A DNA stretch of 64,000 nucleotides from Neobacillus notoginsengisoli (GCF_003515685.1 NZ_QWEG01000006.1:222977-286976); one strand, 5' to 3'. Shown: positions 27,658 to 36,471, counted from the stretch's first letter. A program made the numbers and translations. Notes: generated from the letters alone by a model not told the origin.

Positions 27658-29082
27658 TCAGTCTTCCTTGGCAAGCTCGTAAATTGCCTGTGCATAAATG
27701 GCGGCTGCCTTTAAAAGATCTTCGATATACATGTACTCGTCTTTTTGGTGGGCGACATCAGGACGGCCCGGGAAGAGCGGCCCGAAGGCGACCCCCGATT
27801 TGAGCGACCGGGCATAGGTTCCGCCGCCGATTGCGAGAAGCTCAGCTTTGTCGCCTGTCTGTTCTTCATAAACTTTCTTCAAGGTCTGGATAAGGAAGTC
27901 ACTTTCATCGACATGGTGTGGATTCGAGTTTGTAAACTTGCCAATATGAAAGCCGTTTTCTTTCAGGACCGGTTCCAATTTCATTTTTATCTCGTCAATT
28001 GTTGCCGTAACCGGGTAGCGCAGGTTCAAACCAAGTAAGCCGCCATGTTCTTTTGAATAAGATAGTCTGCCAACGTTAATCGTGAGGTCGCCTGCAATGT
28101 CATCGCGATACGCAATTCCCAGGCTGTTGCCGCGTGAATCTTTGAAGAAATAACGAGCGGCAAAACGGAAATAGTTTTTGGCCTTCTGATCGGTTTCGAG
28201 TGTCGAAATGAATTCCGCTAAATAAAGGCCCGCGCTTTTTCCGTGCTCCGGCTCCATCCCGTGGGCCGAAACTCCTTTTACTTCAAAAACCGTTATGCCG
28301 GCATCAACATGGACGTCTTTTTCAAGTCCATGCTGGTCCATGCAATCCAGGAATTTTTGCATAATTTCCGTTTCTCCGTTATGTAAAAGAACTTCCGCTT
28401 TCGCATAATCAGGGACCATATTGTACCTGCGTCCCGATTGGAATTGGAGGACTTCCACCTGTGGCTGGCCGTCCTCTTCAGCAGGAGTTTCATTTTGGAC
28501 GAGATCAAAGTCGGAAATGCCCTTTTCAGCAAAAATAATCGGGAAATCCGCATCTGGTGCAAAGCCAAGACCAGGCATTTCTTCTGTTTCAAAATAACGG
28601 CTCACACAGCGCCAGTTGCTTTCCTCATCTGTCCCTATAATCATTCGGACCCGCTTTTTTAACGGAAGGCCAAGCTCGCTGATCAATTTCATCCCGTAAT
28701 AAGCGGCCATTGTCGGGCCTTTGTCATCGAGGGCACCGCGGGCAAAGATTTTCCCGTCGCGGATTTCGGCGGAATATGGATCGCTCGTCCAGCCATCCCC
28801 TTCAGGAACGACATCGACGTGGCAAAGGATGCCGACGAGCTCTTTCCCCTCACCCATTTCAATGTGCCCGGCCAGGTTATCGGTGTTCATTACAGTGAAC
28901 CCATCCTTTTCACCCAGGTTCAGCATAAAGTCGAGCGCTTCTTTTATTCCTTCCCCAAGCGGGGCTTCTACTGAAACCGCTTCTTCATCCAGGACACTTT
29001 TAATCTGCAAAAGCTTCTGGGTGTCTTCGATTAATTCAGTCTTTCTTTTTTCTACTTCTTCAAGCCAATTGACCTTTTCCAC
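27658..29082 (-). CDS. pepV: Dipeptidase PepV
   Basis: M20-family zinc dipeptidase of 474 residues (YtjP in B. subtilis). Metal-binding segments in order: LCHVDVVPEGDGW (His near 90), ARGALDDKGP (bridging Asp near 122), the catalytic GTDEESNW (Glu pair near 155), and PDADFPI (near 180); PepV proteins end with a late His site, GGGTYARS. The start is GTG at 29082, preceded by GGAGG at seven bases; a longer in-frame ATG at 29121 would place the ribosome site inside the gene. Confidence 0.93.
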   Translation of the reverse strand: MEKVNWLEEVEKRKTELIEDTQKLLQIKSVLDEEAVSVEAPLGEGIKEALDFMLNLGEKDGFTVMNTDNLAGHIEMGEGKELVGILCHVDVVPEGDGWTSDPYSAEIRDGKIFARGALDDKGPTMAAYYGMKLISELGLPLKKRVRMIIGTDEESNWRCVSRYFETEEMPGLGFAPDADFPIIFAEKGISDFDLVQNETPAEEDGQPQVEVLQFQSGRRYNMVPDYAKAEVLLHNGETEIMQKFLDCMDQHGLEKDVHVDAGITVFEVKGVSAHGMEPEHGKSAGLYLAEFISTLETDQKAKNYFRFAARYFFKDSRGNSLGIAYRDDIAGDLTINVGRLSYSKEHGGLLGLNLRYPVTATIDEIKMKLEPVLKENGFHIGKFTNSNPHHVDESDFLIQTLKKVYEEQTGDKAELLAIGGGTYARSLKSGVAFGPLFPGRPDVAHQKDEYMYIEDLLKAAAIYAQAIYELAKED

Positions 29083-29191
29083 AAGAAAACCTCCCACTAT
29101 TATATATGGAAACTTTCCCATACTCCTAGAATTTCTTTATGGGACTAATCTTACCAGTGTTTTTTTAAAAAACGAAGCGTTAAGAAAAAAA

Positions 29192-29305
29192 AGCGCAAAC
29201 GCCTTGATCACCCCCGACAAGCTTAAGCCGAGTCCCGCAGGATGGGCCTGCCCTCCGGAGGGAATCGGCTTAAGACCTCGAGGGGCTAGGCGCTGGAGCT
29301 GGATT
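29192..29305. repeat. GC-rich interspersed element
   Basis: It runs from AAGCGCAAACGCCTTGATCACCCC to CTAGGCGCTGGAGCTGGATT, with a central dyad CTTAAGCCGA/TCGGCTTAAG. It is nearly the reverse complement of the copy at 55331, sharing the CCCTCCGGAGGG core. It lies 110 bases upstream of pepV, in a 530 bp gap before ytzE that otherwise holds only AT-rich sequence. Confidence 0.85.
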
Positions 29306-29615
29306 TTAAAAAAATCCTATTCCGCCGGCAATACTTACCGAAAATTCACTCTTTTATTCATATTCATTAAGAACTGGGGAATATAGTATAAAAAGGGAGA
29401 TATTTTCCTTGGAAATCCGAATAATCAAAGCGAAAAAAGGTAAATATTTTGTAAATTCCCTAAATTGGGTGGATATTCTGAGGATTTAGGGATACAATTA
29501 GGAAAATGGAAGTTTTGAAAGGAGTGGCTGCAGGAAAGATTCCCGAAAAGAATCATAACCAGCCGCCGTCAGCAGGATATGCCAATGGTTTGAAAAATGG
29601 ATAGGGAGTGGTTTT

Positions 29616-29837
29616 GTGAAACCTTCAACTAACCGTATGTTAAACCGAATCAAATGCATCTATTTGTTCATCTCCAGGAACGGGACTGTGACAACACAGG
29701 ACCTAGTAGAGGAATTCGGCATCACTCCTCGTACCATTCAACGCGACTTAAACGTCCTTGCCTACAACGACCTAGTCAAAAGCACAAGCCGCGGCAAATG
29801 GACAACCACACAAAAAAAAGTAAAAATATCCTCCTAA
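29616..29837 (+). CDS. ytzE: YtzE, short DeoR-type helix-turn-helix protein
   Basis: A 73-residue protein made almost only of a winged helix-turn-helix (about residues 8-60; TQDLVEEFGITPRTIQRDLNVL carries the two helices) of the DeoR type, without an effector domain. It is likely a DNA-binding regulator; targets are unknown. The start is GTG at 29616, with AGGGAGTGG just upstream. Monocistronic, with its own terminator. Confidence 0.85.
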   Translation: MKPSTNRMLNRIKCIYLFISRNGTVTTQDLVEEFGITPRTIQRDLNVLAYNDLVKSTSRGKWTTTQKKVKISS

Positions 29838-29884
29838 CAAAGCGCAAACCCAATTACGCGCAAAAAAACAATATAACAATTGAA

Positions 29885-29905
29885 GCCGCTCACCTAACGA
29901 GCGGC
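29885..29905 (+). terminator. ytzE terminator
   Basis: Perfect 7 bp arms GCCGCTC and GAGCGGC around ACCTAAC, followed by ATTTTATTT. Confidence 0.75.
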
Positions 29906-29914
29906 ATTTTATTT

Positions 29915-29945
29915 GAGGCAGGGGACGGTTCCAGTGCTTCATTCG
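29915..29945 (+). repeat. GGGGACGGTTCC palindromic element, copy 1
   Basis: GAGGCAGGGGACGGTTCC followed by AGTGCTTCATTCG closely matches, in inverted orientation, the core of the element at 33836-33867. It resembles the short palindromic repeats scattered through Bacillus genomes; the family link is from memory. Confidence 0.6.
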
Positions 29946-29957
29946 AGAGGCGAAATA

Positions 29958-30860
29958 TCAATCTCTTTTAAAAATCCCTTGGTCAAGTGAGTCTACTGTG
30001 GACTCCAAAAAATAAAATTGGTCTATTTTCATTTTTTCCGCCATGTCCGGTTCAGAGAAGTTTTCCTCGATATTTGCCAGCCATTCCCCTTCCAGCTCAT
30101 TTAAGCTCTTTCCGTAAACAGCCTGCATTCGTTCCGGCAAATTGTCCTGGTTATAAATTTTTTCAAAAGCATCCAGGCCATACTGGTCAATTAAATACGT
30201 TACAAATGATGCAGCGTGATAATAACTCATGATTTGAATCGAAATCTCTTTCGGATCCGTGCCAGGTGGACGGAAAAGTTTATCGTCCTCTTCAAGGTTC
30301 GTTAGCTTACTAAGTGGAATTATCCTGGATTTCACCATAAAATATTTCATCATCTTATTTATTGGGTATTTTTGCTGCCCATACGTTTGTTCCATATATT
30401 CCGCAAAGCCTTCCTGGGTCAGGTAGCCTCTGCTTGTTGAATCAAAATTTTCACCATATCCCTGGATGGAATGGGTGAGTTCATGGACAAGCGGATGTTT
30501 CCCTGTCCGAACCCCATACAATTCTATTTTATTTCGAAAACCCGCAGACGGTTTGCTGCCTTCCAAAAGAAAAATGTCAATTCTTTCAGAGGGCACGTAG
30601 TCTGTCTTAATTGATTTTTGGATCACGTTATACGCATTTGAAATTTCTTTCTTTAGGGCTTCCACCTGTGCATCCGGGACTTTAGCCGTATTATAGATTT
30701 TGAACGTAATTTTGCCATCATCCGTAACTACCACATTCTTATTGTTCTCCGTCTTCACCGGGACGTGAAATGGCTTTTCATTGACTTGTTCATGGGAACA
30801 GCCTGCAACTATTAAGGAGAGCAAAATTCCGAAAATAAGCATTCGATTAATTGTGTTCAC
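29958..30860 (-). CDS. Putative lipoprotein zinc metalloprotease (gluzincin-like)
   Basis: A 300-residue exported protein. It has a hydrophobic N-terminus with the lipobox LIVAGC (Cys near residue 21). The mature part carries HPLVHELTHSIQG (HExxH, near residue 140) and, 24-28 residues on, a candidate third ligand Glu in LTQEGFAEYME, the spacing of gluzincins of the MA clan. The C-terminal half is helical (YYHAASFVTYLIDQYG). It is probably a membrane-anchored extracellular protease. The substrate is unknown and I recognise no specific family name. AAGGGGGAAGGTGAAC precedes the ATG. Confidence 0.8.
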   Translation of the reverse strand: MNTINRMLIFGILLSLIVAGCSHEQVNEKPFHVPVKTENNKNVVVTDDGKITFKIYNTAKVPDAQVEALKKEISNAYNVIQKSIKTDYVPSERIDIFLLEGSKPSAGFRNKIELYGVRTGKHPLVHELTHSIQGYGENFDSTSRGYLTQEGFAEYMEQTYGQQKYPINKMMKYFMVKSRIIPLSKLTNLEEDDKLFRPPGTDPKEISIQIMSYYHAASFVTYLIDQYGLDAFEKIYNQDNLPERMQAVYGKSLNELEGEWLANIEENFSEPDMAEKMKIDQFYFLESTVDSLDQGIFKRD

Positions 30861-30980
30861 CTTCCCCCTTAAGTCACTTACATAATATTACAAATAATTT
30901 TATCGTAGATTTTGCATTTCAGCTATATTTTTGAACGCTTTTTTCTTCGAATGCACTTTTCACTCTATTTTAAAAGAAAA

Positions 30981-31021
30981 AAACGCCAGCATCGCCCAAA
31001 TAAAGGGGTTGACTGGCGTTT
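30981..31021 (-). terminator. Orphan terminator-like hairpin
   Basis: Perfect arms AAACGCCAG and CTGGCGTTT around a 23-base loop, with a T run on the minus strand (GTTTTTTTC). It lies between rsuA and the metalloprotease gene, and no gene on the minus strand ends here; rsuA has its own terminator upstream. Confidence 0.55.
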
Positions 31022-31114
31022 TCACTATATTGTTTGGCGGTTCGCAGGAAACTCGTCTATAGTGAAGGCTGTAAAACGGGATTAAATTTCACTTGTTTTG
31101 GCGGCTTTTGCATA

Positions 31115-31200
31115 TATCGAAGACTTTTTCAGCTTTATCAATAAATTTTTGCCATATATCAATAAATTTTTCATTATATCAAAAAATTTTCCACTGATAT
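31115..31200. repeat. Phased T-tract repeat
   Basis: Motifs of the form TATCAATAAATTTTT begin near 31115, 31136, 31157, 31177 and 31197, so T-tracts recur about every 20-21 bases, or two helical turns. This should make the DNA intrinsically curved. It is non-coding and lies in the 489 bp gap between rsuA and the metalloprotease gene. Confidence 0.6.
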
Positions 31201-31307
31201 CCGAGTCTGTCAAAATTCCGTCACAATTTACAGTTCTATTTCAGAGGGGATTCCACTACATTTCCAACGCGGCCTGCGATTGAAACAGAAACTTTCTTAC
31301 AATAAAA

Positions 31308-31343
31308 AACGGCCGGCGGAAGCTTAACACTTCCCCGGCCGTT
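31308..31343 (-). terminator. rsuA terminator
   Basis: Arms AACGGCCGG-C-GGAAG and CTTCC-CCGGCCGTT with one bulge, followed by TTTTTTATT on the minus strand, a few bases past the rsuA stop. Confidence 0.85.
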
Positions 31344-31349
31344 CACCAA

Positions 31350-32066
31350 TTAAGGTTCATAATCCATTAACATGATAATTTCATCGTCTGTCAGTTCCCG
31401 GTACTCACCCAGCTCCAGCGTTTCATCGAGGGCGAGCGGCCCCATCGACAGCCTCTTCAGGTAGACGACCCGCTTGCCGTCTGCCTGAAACATCCTTTTC
31501 ACCTGATGGAACTTTCCTTCAGTAATCGTCAATTCGATATCCGACATCAAACCAGACTTCAGAATGTTCAATTCTCCCGGCTTTGTGTGATAACCGTCAT
31601 CAAGCGTTACGCCTTTCTTAAAGGCCTCCGCATCCTTTTCGGTTACCTCACCCTCAATAACAGCGAAATACGTTTTCGGTACATGCTTTTTCGGTGAAAG
31701 GAGCCGGTGGGCGAGCTGCCCGTCGTTTGTAATCAGCAACAGTCCTTCAGTATCTTTATCAAGCCTGCCAACCGGAAACGGCTCAAAAACCTGGTCCTCG
31801 AGCTCGAGCAAGTCGATAACCGTTTCATCCCGGTTGTCCTCCGTTGCGGACAACACACCTGGCGGCTTGTTCATCATTAAATAAATAAATTCTTTATATT
31901 CGATGACGGCCCCGTTTAGCGTGACAACATCTTTTTCCGGATCGACATGCTGCTTCGGATCCTTAACGAGCTTTTCATTTACTTTCACAGCCCCGTCTTT
32001 CAAAAGCTTTTTTACTTCTTTTCTGCTGCCAAAACCAAGATTGGCGAGCATTTTATCGATTCTCAA
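31350..32066 (-). CDS. rsuA: 16S rRNA pseudouridine(516) synthase
   Basis: A 238-residue pseudouridine synthase (YtzG in B. subtilis). It opens with an S4 RNA-binding domain (residues 1-58, MRIDKMLANLGFGSRKEVKK) and has the RsuA-family catalytic segment PVGRLDKDTEGLLLITNDG (Asp near residue 101). It modifies U516 of 16S rRNA. The start is TTG at 32066, with AAGGAGG seven bases upstream. It is 62 bases downstream of murJ on the same strand, so possibly cotranscribed. Confidence 0.93.
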   Translation of the reverse strand: MRIDKMLANLGFGSRKEVKKLLKDGAVKVNEKLVKDPKQHVDPEKDVVTLNGAVIEYKEFIYLMMNKPPGVLSATEDNRDETVIDLLELEDQVFEPFPVGRLDKDTEGLLLITNDGQLAHRLLSPKKHVPKTYFAVIEGEVTEKDAEAFKKGVTLDDGYHTKPGELNILKSGLMSDIELTITEGKFHQVKRMFQADGKRVVYLKRLSMGPLALDETLELGEYRELTDDEIIMLMDYEP

Positions 32067-32128
32067 CCTGTCCCCTCCTTTTCAAGGGAATTTTTGCAAA
32101 AACAGTCCCCTGGCATAACCAAACTATC

Positions 32129-33730
32129 TTAAGCACGCAGTCTAAGTTTGCCCAAGAGCCGGTCAACCTTTTCGCCAAACAAATAGTAAATTAGGCGGGT
32201 TTTAAATGAAAAGTAGAAATAAACAGTACCGCCTGCAAGCGCGCAAATGAAGATGATGATTAGCGACTGCATCTCGGAAGCTGGTGACAGGAAGGCCGTC
32301 AGCAACTTATAGATTCCTGCCGTCACTGCAAGCATAAGCGCGCCAAAAATGACAATGAGCAAACTTCTGCGGACAACGAGCCTGAATTTATATTTCGAAA
32401 AAACTTTAATCACAATTAAATTAATGACAATCGCTGAACTATACCCTAGGGAAGTGGCCAAAATCGCCCCATCTGTTTCAAACAGCTTAACGAGCGGTAT
32501 ATTCAAAGCAAACTTAACAAGCAGGCCTGTTAGCAGGCTAAGAATTGTCCATTTTTGCTGGTTAATCCCCTGCAAAATGGCAGCGGTCACCGCATATAGA
32601 GAAAAGAGAATCGCCACAGGCGCGTACATCCTGAGCACTTCAGTCCCCAACTCCATATGGCCATAGAAGACGGTATAAAACGGCTCAGCAAGCAGGGAAA
32701 GTCCAGCTGCTGCGGGAAGCGTCAGGAACAGGAGGACCTGGAACGTCTGGTTCAGCTGCCTGTTCAGGCTTTTCCGATCATTTTCCACAAATGCTTTCGT
32801 AATACTTGGTACAAGAGTCAGCGAAAAAGCTGTTGCCAGTGAAACAGGGATGATGACAAGCTTGTGTGACTGGAAGTTCAGGATGGAAAAAGCCTCTCCA
32901 GCAGCCTTCTTGCTAGAGCCAATTGCAACCAATGCCCTTTCAAATGTCAGTTGGTCAATGAACTGAAAAAGCGGATTGGCAATTCCGACAAGTACAAAAG
33001 GCGCGGCATAAATAAGAATCTCCTTATACATTTCCTTGAGCGATATATCCACAGTGCCTTTATCCTTTTCCAAAAGGACATCTAGGCCCGGCTTCCTTTT
33101 TACCCAATACCAGCCCAGTACAAAAAGACCCCCAACCGCGCCGACGAACGCGGCAAATGTTGCGGCCCTGACAGCGTCAACCGTGTTGCCATCAAGGAAT
33201 TTTAAAATAACATAGGCTCCTGCTATAACAAAGACAATCCTGACGACCTGCTCAACAACCTGGGAAACAGCCGATGGACCCATCGATTGATGCCCCTGGA
33301 AGAAGCCGCGAATCATACTCATGAACGGGACAATGATTAACGCAAAAGAAACAGCGCGAATAACCGATGTAATATCTTCGGCAGGCAGATCCTTCCCAGT
33401 TGATAACAATGGAGCGGAAAAATAAAGGGCGAGGAAGGAAACAATCCCCGTGCACATCATCACAACGAGGCCAGACTTGAAAAGCTTCCTGCCTACCGCA
33501 TATTCTTCAAGCGCATTGTATTTTGCGATGAACTTCGAAACCGCAAGCGGTATCCCCGCTGTGGCAATACTGATAAAAATTGTATAAGGTATATAGGAAT
33601 ATTGGTAAAGCTGCGTTCCCTGCAGCCCAACAATCCGTGTGAATGGAATCACATAAAATAAACCAAGCATCTTGGAAATCATCGTTCCAAGAGTCAGAAT
33701 AAAGGTTCCCCTAATAAGCTTTGACGACAT
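32129..33730 (-). CDS. murJ: Lipid II flippase MurJ (YtgP)
   Basis: Polytopic membrane protein of the MOP (polysaccharide transport) superfamily, 533 residues with about 14 hydrophobic segments, beginning KLIRGTFILTLGTMISKMLGLFYVIPF, the typical YtgP/SpoVB N-terminus. In B. subtilis YtgP is the MurJ lipid II flippase that moves the peptidoglycan precursor across the membrane. Charged residues within helices (KFIAKYNALEE, FFQGHQSMGP) fit the family. The ATG at 33730 follows AAGGGA; an upstream in-frame ATG at 33778 adds 16 unlikely residues. Confidence 0.92.
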   Translation of the reverse strand: MSSKLIRGTFILTLGTMISKMLGLFYVIPFTRIVGLQGTQLYQYSYIPYTIFISIATAGIPLAVSKFIAKYNALEEYAVGRKLFKSGLVVMMCTGIVSFLALYFSAPLLSTGKDLPAEDITSVIRAVSFALIIVPFMSMIRGFFQGHQSMGPSAVSQVVEQVVRIVFVIAGAYVILKFLDGNTVDAVRAATFAAFVGAVGGLFVLGWYWVKRKPGLDVLLEKDKGTVDISLKEMYKEILIYAAPFVLVGIANPLFQFIDQLTFERALVAIGSSKKAAGEAFSILNFQSHKLVIIPVSLATAFSLTLVPSITKAFVENDRKSLNRQLNQTFQVLLFLTLPAAAGLSLLAEPFYTVFYGHMELGTEVLRMYAPVAILFSLYAVTAAILQGINQQKWTILSLLTGLLVKFALNIPLVKLFETDGAILATSLGYSSAIVINLIVIKVFSKYKFRLVVRRSLLIVIFGALMLAVTAGIYKLLTAFLSPASEMQSLIIIFICALAGGTVYFYFSFKTRLIYYLFGEKVDRLLGKLRLRA

Positions 33731-33806
33731 AATATCCCTTCTTCTTTCGATATGCGTAATCGTTGCGCAAAAGAGCAAAACGATTTTGATATTTTTTCAT
33801 TAAAAC

Positions 33807-33899
33807 AATTAGCGTGCGCAAATTAGACCGTGGTACGAATGAAGCAGTGGAACCGTCCCCATGCTTCTACGAGACTATGTAAGTAGCAGCGCACTAATT
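33807..33899. repeat. GGGGACGGTTCC palindromic element, copy 2, within a larger inverted repeat
   Basis: Outer arms AATTAGCGTGCGC (33807-33819) and GCGCACTAATT (33889-33899) flank a core at 33836-33867 that forms an inner hairpin (GAAGCAGTGG with CCATGCTTC). The core is the reverse complement of the copy at 29915. The 323 bp gap between murJ and ytfP contains this element and otherwise AT-rich sequence. Confidence 0.65.
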
Positions 33900-34053
33900 A
33901 GTAGTGTACCTTTCTTTTCCCAATTGCGCCACCGCCACTCCCTTTGTTTCGATTTTTTCTCGTTAAAGGCATCTCTTTCATGGCTGCTGTTAAATGGTTA
34001 TAATAAGACAATAAGTTTACCACAAATTATGTGAAAAAAAGTTGGTGTTTTTA

Positions 34054-35325
34054 ATGAATTATGATGTGATCGTCATCGGAGGCGGACCTTCCGGGCTAAT
34101 GGCGGCTGCGGCTGCCGGCGAAAAAGGCGCACGAGTCCTGTTAATTGATAAGGGGGACAAGCTTGGCAGAAAGCTGGCCATTTCTGGCGGCGGGCGCTGC
34201 AATGTGACGAACAGGCTCCCTGTCGACGAAATTATTAAGCATATACCCGGAAACGGCCGGTTTTTGTATAGCGGGTTCTCGATTTTCAGTAATGAAGACA
34301 TCATTGCGTTTTTTGAAAGCCTTGGCATCCAGCTAAAAGAAGAGGACCATGGCAGAATGTTTCCGGTCACTGACAAAGCGCAATCTGTAGTCGACGCGCT
34401 TCTCGGCAAGCTTGAAGAACTAAACGTAAAAACTTATACAAATTCCCCTGTGAAAGAATTGATTTTCGCGGATGGTCGGGTGAAAGGAGTTCTGCTTGCC
34501 AATGGGAAGGAGATTGCAGGAGGAGCTGTCGTCGTGGCAGTCGGCGGGAAGTCTGTCCCGCATACAGGCTCGACCGGGGATGGCTATGCCTGGGCAGAAA
34601 AAGCCGGCCATACCATCACCGAACTGTACCCGACTGAAGTCCCCGTTACATCAGCTGAGGGTTTTGTCAAAACGAAGACCCTTCAAGGGCTTTCACTCCG
34701 CGACGTGGCCGTCAGTGTGCTGAATCCGAAAGGGAAGCCACTCATCACCCACCGGATGGACATGCTTTTCACCCATTTCGGCGTGAGTGGCCCTGCTGTT
34801 CTCCGCTGCAGCCAGTTCGTCGTAAAAGCAATGAAAAAGTGGAACCTGAAGGAAGTGGCGATGCAAATCGATGCATTGCCTGATCAAAACGGGGAAGCAT
34901 TGTTTCTAGAAACGATTGCTGCTATGAAATCAGAGCCTAAAAAGGCGATAAAGAATTTATTAAAAGGCCTTATTCCAGAAAGATATCTGCTGTTCTTGCT
35001 TGAACAAGCTGGCATTGATTCTGGAGCTCCTTGTTCTGAAATTTCACATGAAAAAATCCGGAAGTTTTGCCAGCTATCCAAAGGGTTTACATTCAAAGTG
35101 AATGGCACCCTGCCTCTAGAAAAGGCATTTGTGACGGGCGGAGGGGTTTCGGTAAAGGAAGTCGAGCCACAGACAATGGCCTCCAAGATGATGGCCGGGT
35201 TGTACTTTTGCGGAGAAATTCTTGATATCCATGGCTACACAGGCGGCTACAATATTACCGCTGCGTTCGTGACAGGCAGGCTTGCCGGAGGAGGCGCTGC
35301 TGAGTATGCGGCTGGTGTCCGTTAA
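34054..35325 (+). CDS. ytfP: BaiN/RdsA-type NAD(P)/FAD-dependent oxidoreductase YtfP
   Basis: A 423-residue flavoprotein of the HI0933-like family. The N-terminal FAD dinucleotide motif [20 protein letters not shown] (from residue 7) is followed by [20 protein letters not shown] (near 40), diagnostic of the family, and the late [18 protein letters not shown] and [16 protein letters not shown] segments. The true substrate is unknown. The ATG at 34054 is used; a TTG at 34042 is in frame but has no better ribosome site. Monocistronic. Confidence 0.9.
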   Translation: MNYDVIVIGGGPSGLMAAAAAGEKGARVLLIDKGDKLGRKLAISGGGRCNVTNRLPVDEIIKHIPGNGRFLYSGFSIFSNEDIIAFFESLGIQLKEEDHGRMFPVTDKAQSVVDALLGKLEELNVKTYTNSPVKELIFADGRVKGVLLANGKEIAGGAVVVAVGGKSVPHTGSTGDGYAWAEKAGHTITELYPTEVPVTSAEGFVKTKTLQGLSLRDVAVSVLNPKGKPLITHRMDMLFTHFGVSGPAVLRCSQFVVKAMKKWNLKEVAMQIDALPDQNGEALFLETIAAMKSEPKKAIKNLLKGLIPERYLLFLLEQAGIDSGAPCSEISHEKIRKFCQLSKGFTFKVNGTLPLEKAFVTGGGVSVKEVEPQTMASKMMAGLYFCGEILDIHGYTGGYNITAAFVTGRLAGGGAAEYAAGVR

Positions 35326-35343
35326 TTAATAAAAAGCATAAGA

Positions 35344-35376
35344 AGGAGCTTCCCTTTTTTGAAACAGGAAGCTCCT
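35344..35376 (+). terminator. ytfP terminator
   Basis: Perfect 10 bp arms AGGAGCTTCC and GGAAGCTCCT around a 13-base loop, followed by ATTATTTTA. Confidence 0.8.
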
Positions 35377-35412
35377 ATTATTTTACTCTGCAAAATTAGA
35401 AAATGTTGATGA

Positions 35413-35688
35413 TTATTTCCCTATTCCGAATAAAACAAGTTCGAAAAATATTGGCGTCAAGACTATGGCTATAACGAGCATCACGCCCAGTTGAGTATCA
35501 ATCGTCTTTTCCATCCAGCCAAATTTCTTTTTTAATCTGATTAGTAGTTGATGAAGAATAACCGCTGTTGACCCAAAAAGTAAGTAAGTTGCCAAAATGG
35601 GCAAAGTTGTCCTTGGTTCGATAAAAAAGTAAAATATAAATAAACTTCCCATTACGAATCCTGTCTCAATTATAGTAAATAACTTCAT
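35413..35688 (-). CDS. Small membrane protein of unknown function
   Basis: A 91-residue protein with three likely membrane segments (about residues 7-25, 29-48 and 66-87) and a basic loop LIRLKKKFGWMEK between the second and third. I do not recognise a family. AGGGGATGAAGCC precedes the ATG. It lies alone between ytfP and the small sporulation-type gene, both likely transcribed separately. Confidence 0.7.
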   Translation of the reverse strand: MKLFTIIETGFVMGSLFIFYFFIEPRTTLPILATYLLFGSTAVILHQLLIRLKKKFGWMEKTIDTQLGVMLVIAIVLTPIFFELVLFGIGK

Positions 35689-35760
35689 GGCTTCATCCCC
35701 TTCAGAAGCTAATCATGATTATTTTACCAATAACCCTCCAACTCTTAAATAAACCCCATG

Positions 35761-35943
35761 TCACGCCCGATAAATGACCATCGCCGAAAAACAGTAAATC
35801 TGCTCGTCTTCATCTTCTTGCAGGGCTGCGACGTTGTATTTAATATCCAGGAGCTTCTTTTCGTCAAGCTCTTTCAAAAATTTATTCATATCGTTTTCTA
35901 GATCTGCTTCATGCTCTGTATCAAAAACCTTTACTTGTATCAT
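35761..35943 (-). CDS. Cse60-like small sporulation protein
   Basis: A 60-residue acidic protein starting MIQVKVFDTEHEADLENDMN and ending QIYCFSAMVIYRA. This matches my memory of Cse60 (YteV), a 60-codon gene expressed from sigma-E in the mother cell of B. subtilis. Function unknown. GAGGAGGTTGAAAAATA precedes the ATG. I could not find a clear sigma-E promoter upstream. It is divergent from the SASP gene, so both would fall in a sporulation context. Confidence 0.68.
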   Translation of the reverse strand: MIQVKVFDTEHEADLENDMNKFLKELDEKKLLDIKYNVAALQEDEDEQIYCFSAMVIYRA

Positions 35944-36058
35944 TATTTTTCAACCTCCTCTTTACACGAACAGTTTTTCCAAAATTCCCACATTTTAAAA
36001 CAAGCGATGGATAAGCTTTTGTTTTTGCGGAAACATAAGCAAAAAGGAGGCTTACAGC

Positions 36059-36310
36059 ATGGCGAGAAGGAATAAAATCCTCGTTCCCGAAGCACGGCGA
36101 GGACTTGATGAATTGAAGGCAAAAGTTGTTGGCGCGAGCCGGCCGGAGGAAGCAAAGTTTGAAGCTGCGAAGGAAGTTGGCGTTCCGCTTGAACGCGGCT
36201 ATAACGGCCGGATTGCCGCAGAGGATGCCGGTAAGGTCGGCGGCAGGCTTGGCGGGAGCATGGTGAAGGAAATGGTCAGGATGGCCATGGAAAATATGAA
36301 GAAAGAATAA
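36059..36310 (+). CDS. Alpha/beta-type small acid-soluble spore protein
   Basis: An 83-residue SASP that would coat and protect DNA in the dormant spore. Family features: LVPEARRGLDELKAKV, the GPR-protease-type site region EEAKFEAAKEVGV (a variant of the usual E-F-A-S-E), NGRIAAEDAGKVGGRLGG and the C-terminal MVKEMVRMAMENM. It is a distinct, longer N-terminal paralogue type rather than canonical SspA/SspB. AAAGGAGGC precedes the ATG. A convincing sigma-G promoter is not seen; TGGATA and CATAAG upstream are 20 bases apart, too far. Confidence 0.9.
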   Translation: MARRNKILVPEARRGLDELKAKVVGASRPEEAKFEAAKEVGVPLERGYNGRIAAEDAGKVGGRLGGSMVKEMVRMAMENMKKE

Positions 36311-36315
36311 TAATA

Positions 36316-36353
36316 AAAAGAACTCCGCCTCGTTACGTTGGCGGAGTTCTTTT
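36316..36353 (+). terminator. SASP gene terminator
   Basis: Arms AAGAACTCCGCC and GGCGGAGTTCTT with a ten-base loop, followed by TTTTA. Confidence 0.85.
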
Positions 36354-36360
36354 ACCTATT

Positions 36361-36462
36361 CGACCGTACTACCAGTTTTTTTCTCTTACGGTCGTTGAGA
36401 ACGATCCTATTCGACCGCAACACTAGTTTTTTACGCTTACGGTCGTTGAGAACGATCCCTAC
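36361..36462. repeat. Tandem array 3: two 51-bp hairpin units
   Basis: Units begin at 36361 and 36412. The first has perfect arms CGACCGTA and TACGGTCG separated by 18 bases, then a 17-base linker TTGAGAACGATCCTATT; the second has CGACCGCA and TTACGGTCG. The linker repeats almost exactly. It lies between the convergent SASP and ytwF genes. Confidence 0.85.
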
Positions 36463-36471
36463 TGCCCCGAA

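Noticed and set aside
31098..31283. 61-codon plus-strand frame rich in Phe, Ile and Asn
   Set aside because: It is produced by the phased T-tract repeats and has no ribosome site.
36008..36040. Sigma-G promoter for the spore protein gene (TGGATA and CATAAG)
   Set aside because: The spacing of 20 bases is too long for the expected 17-18, and the -10 box is poor.
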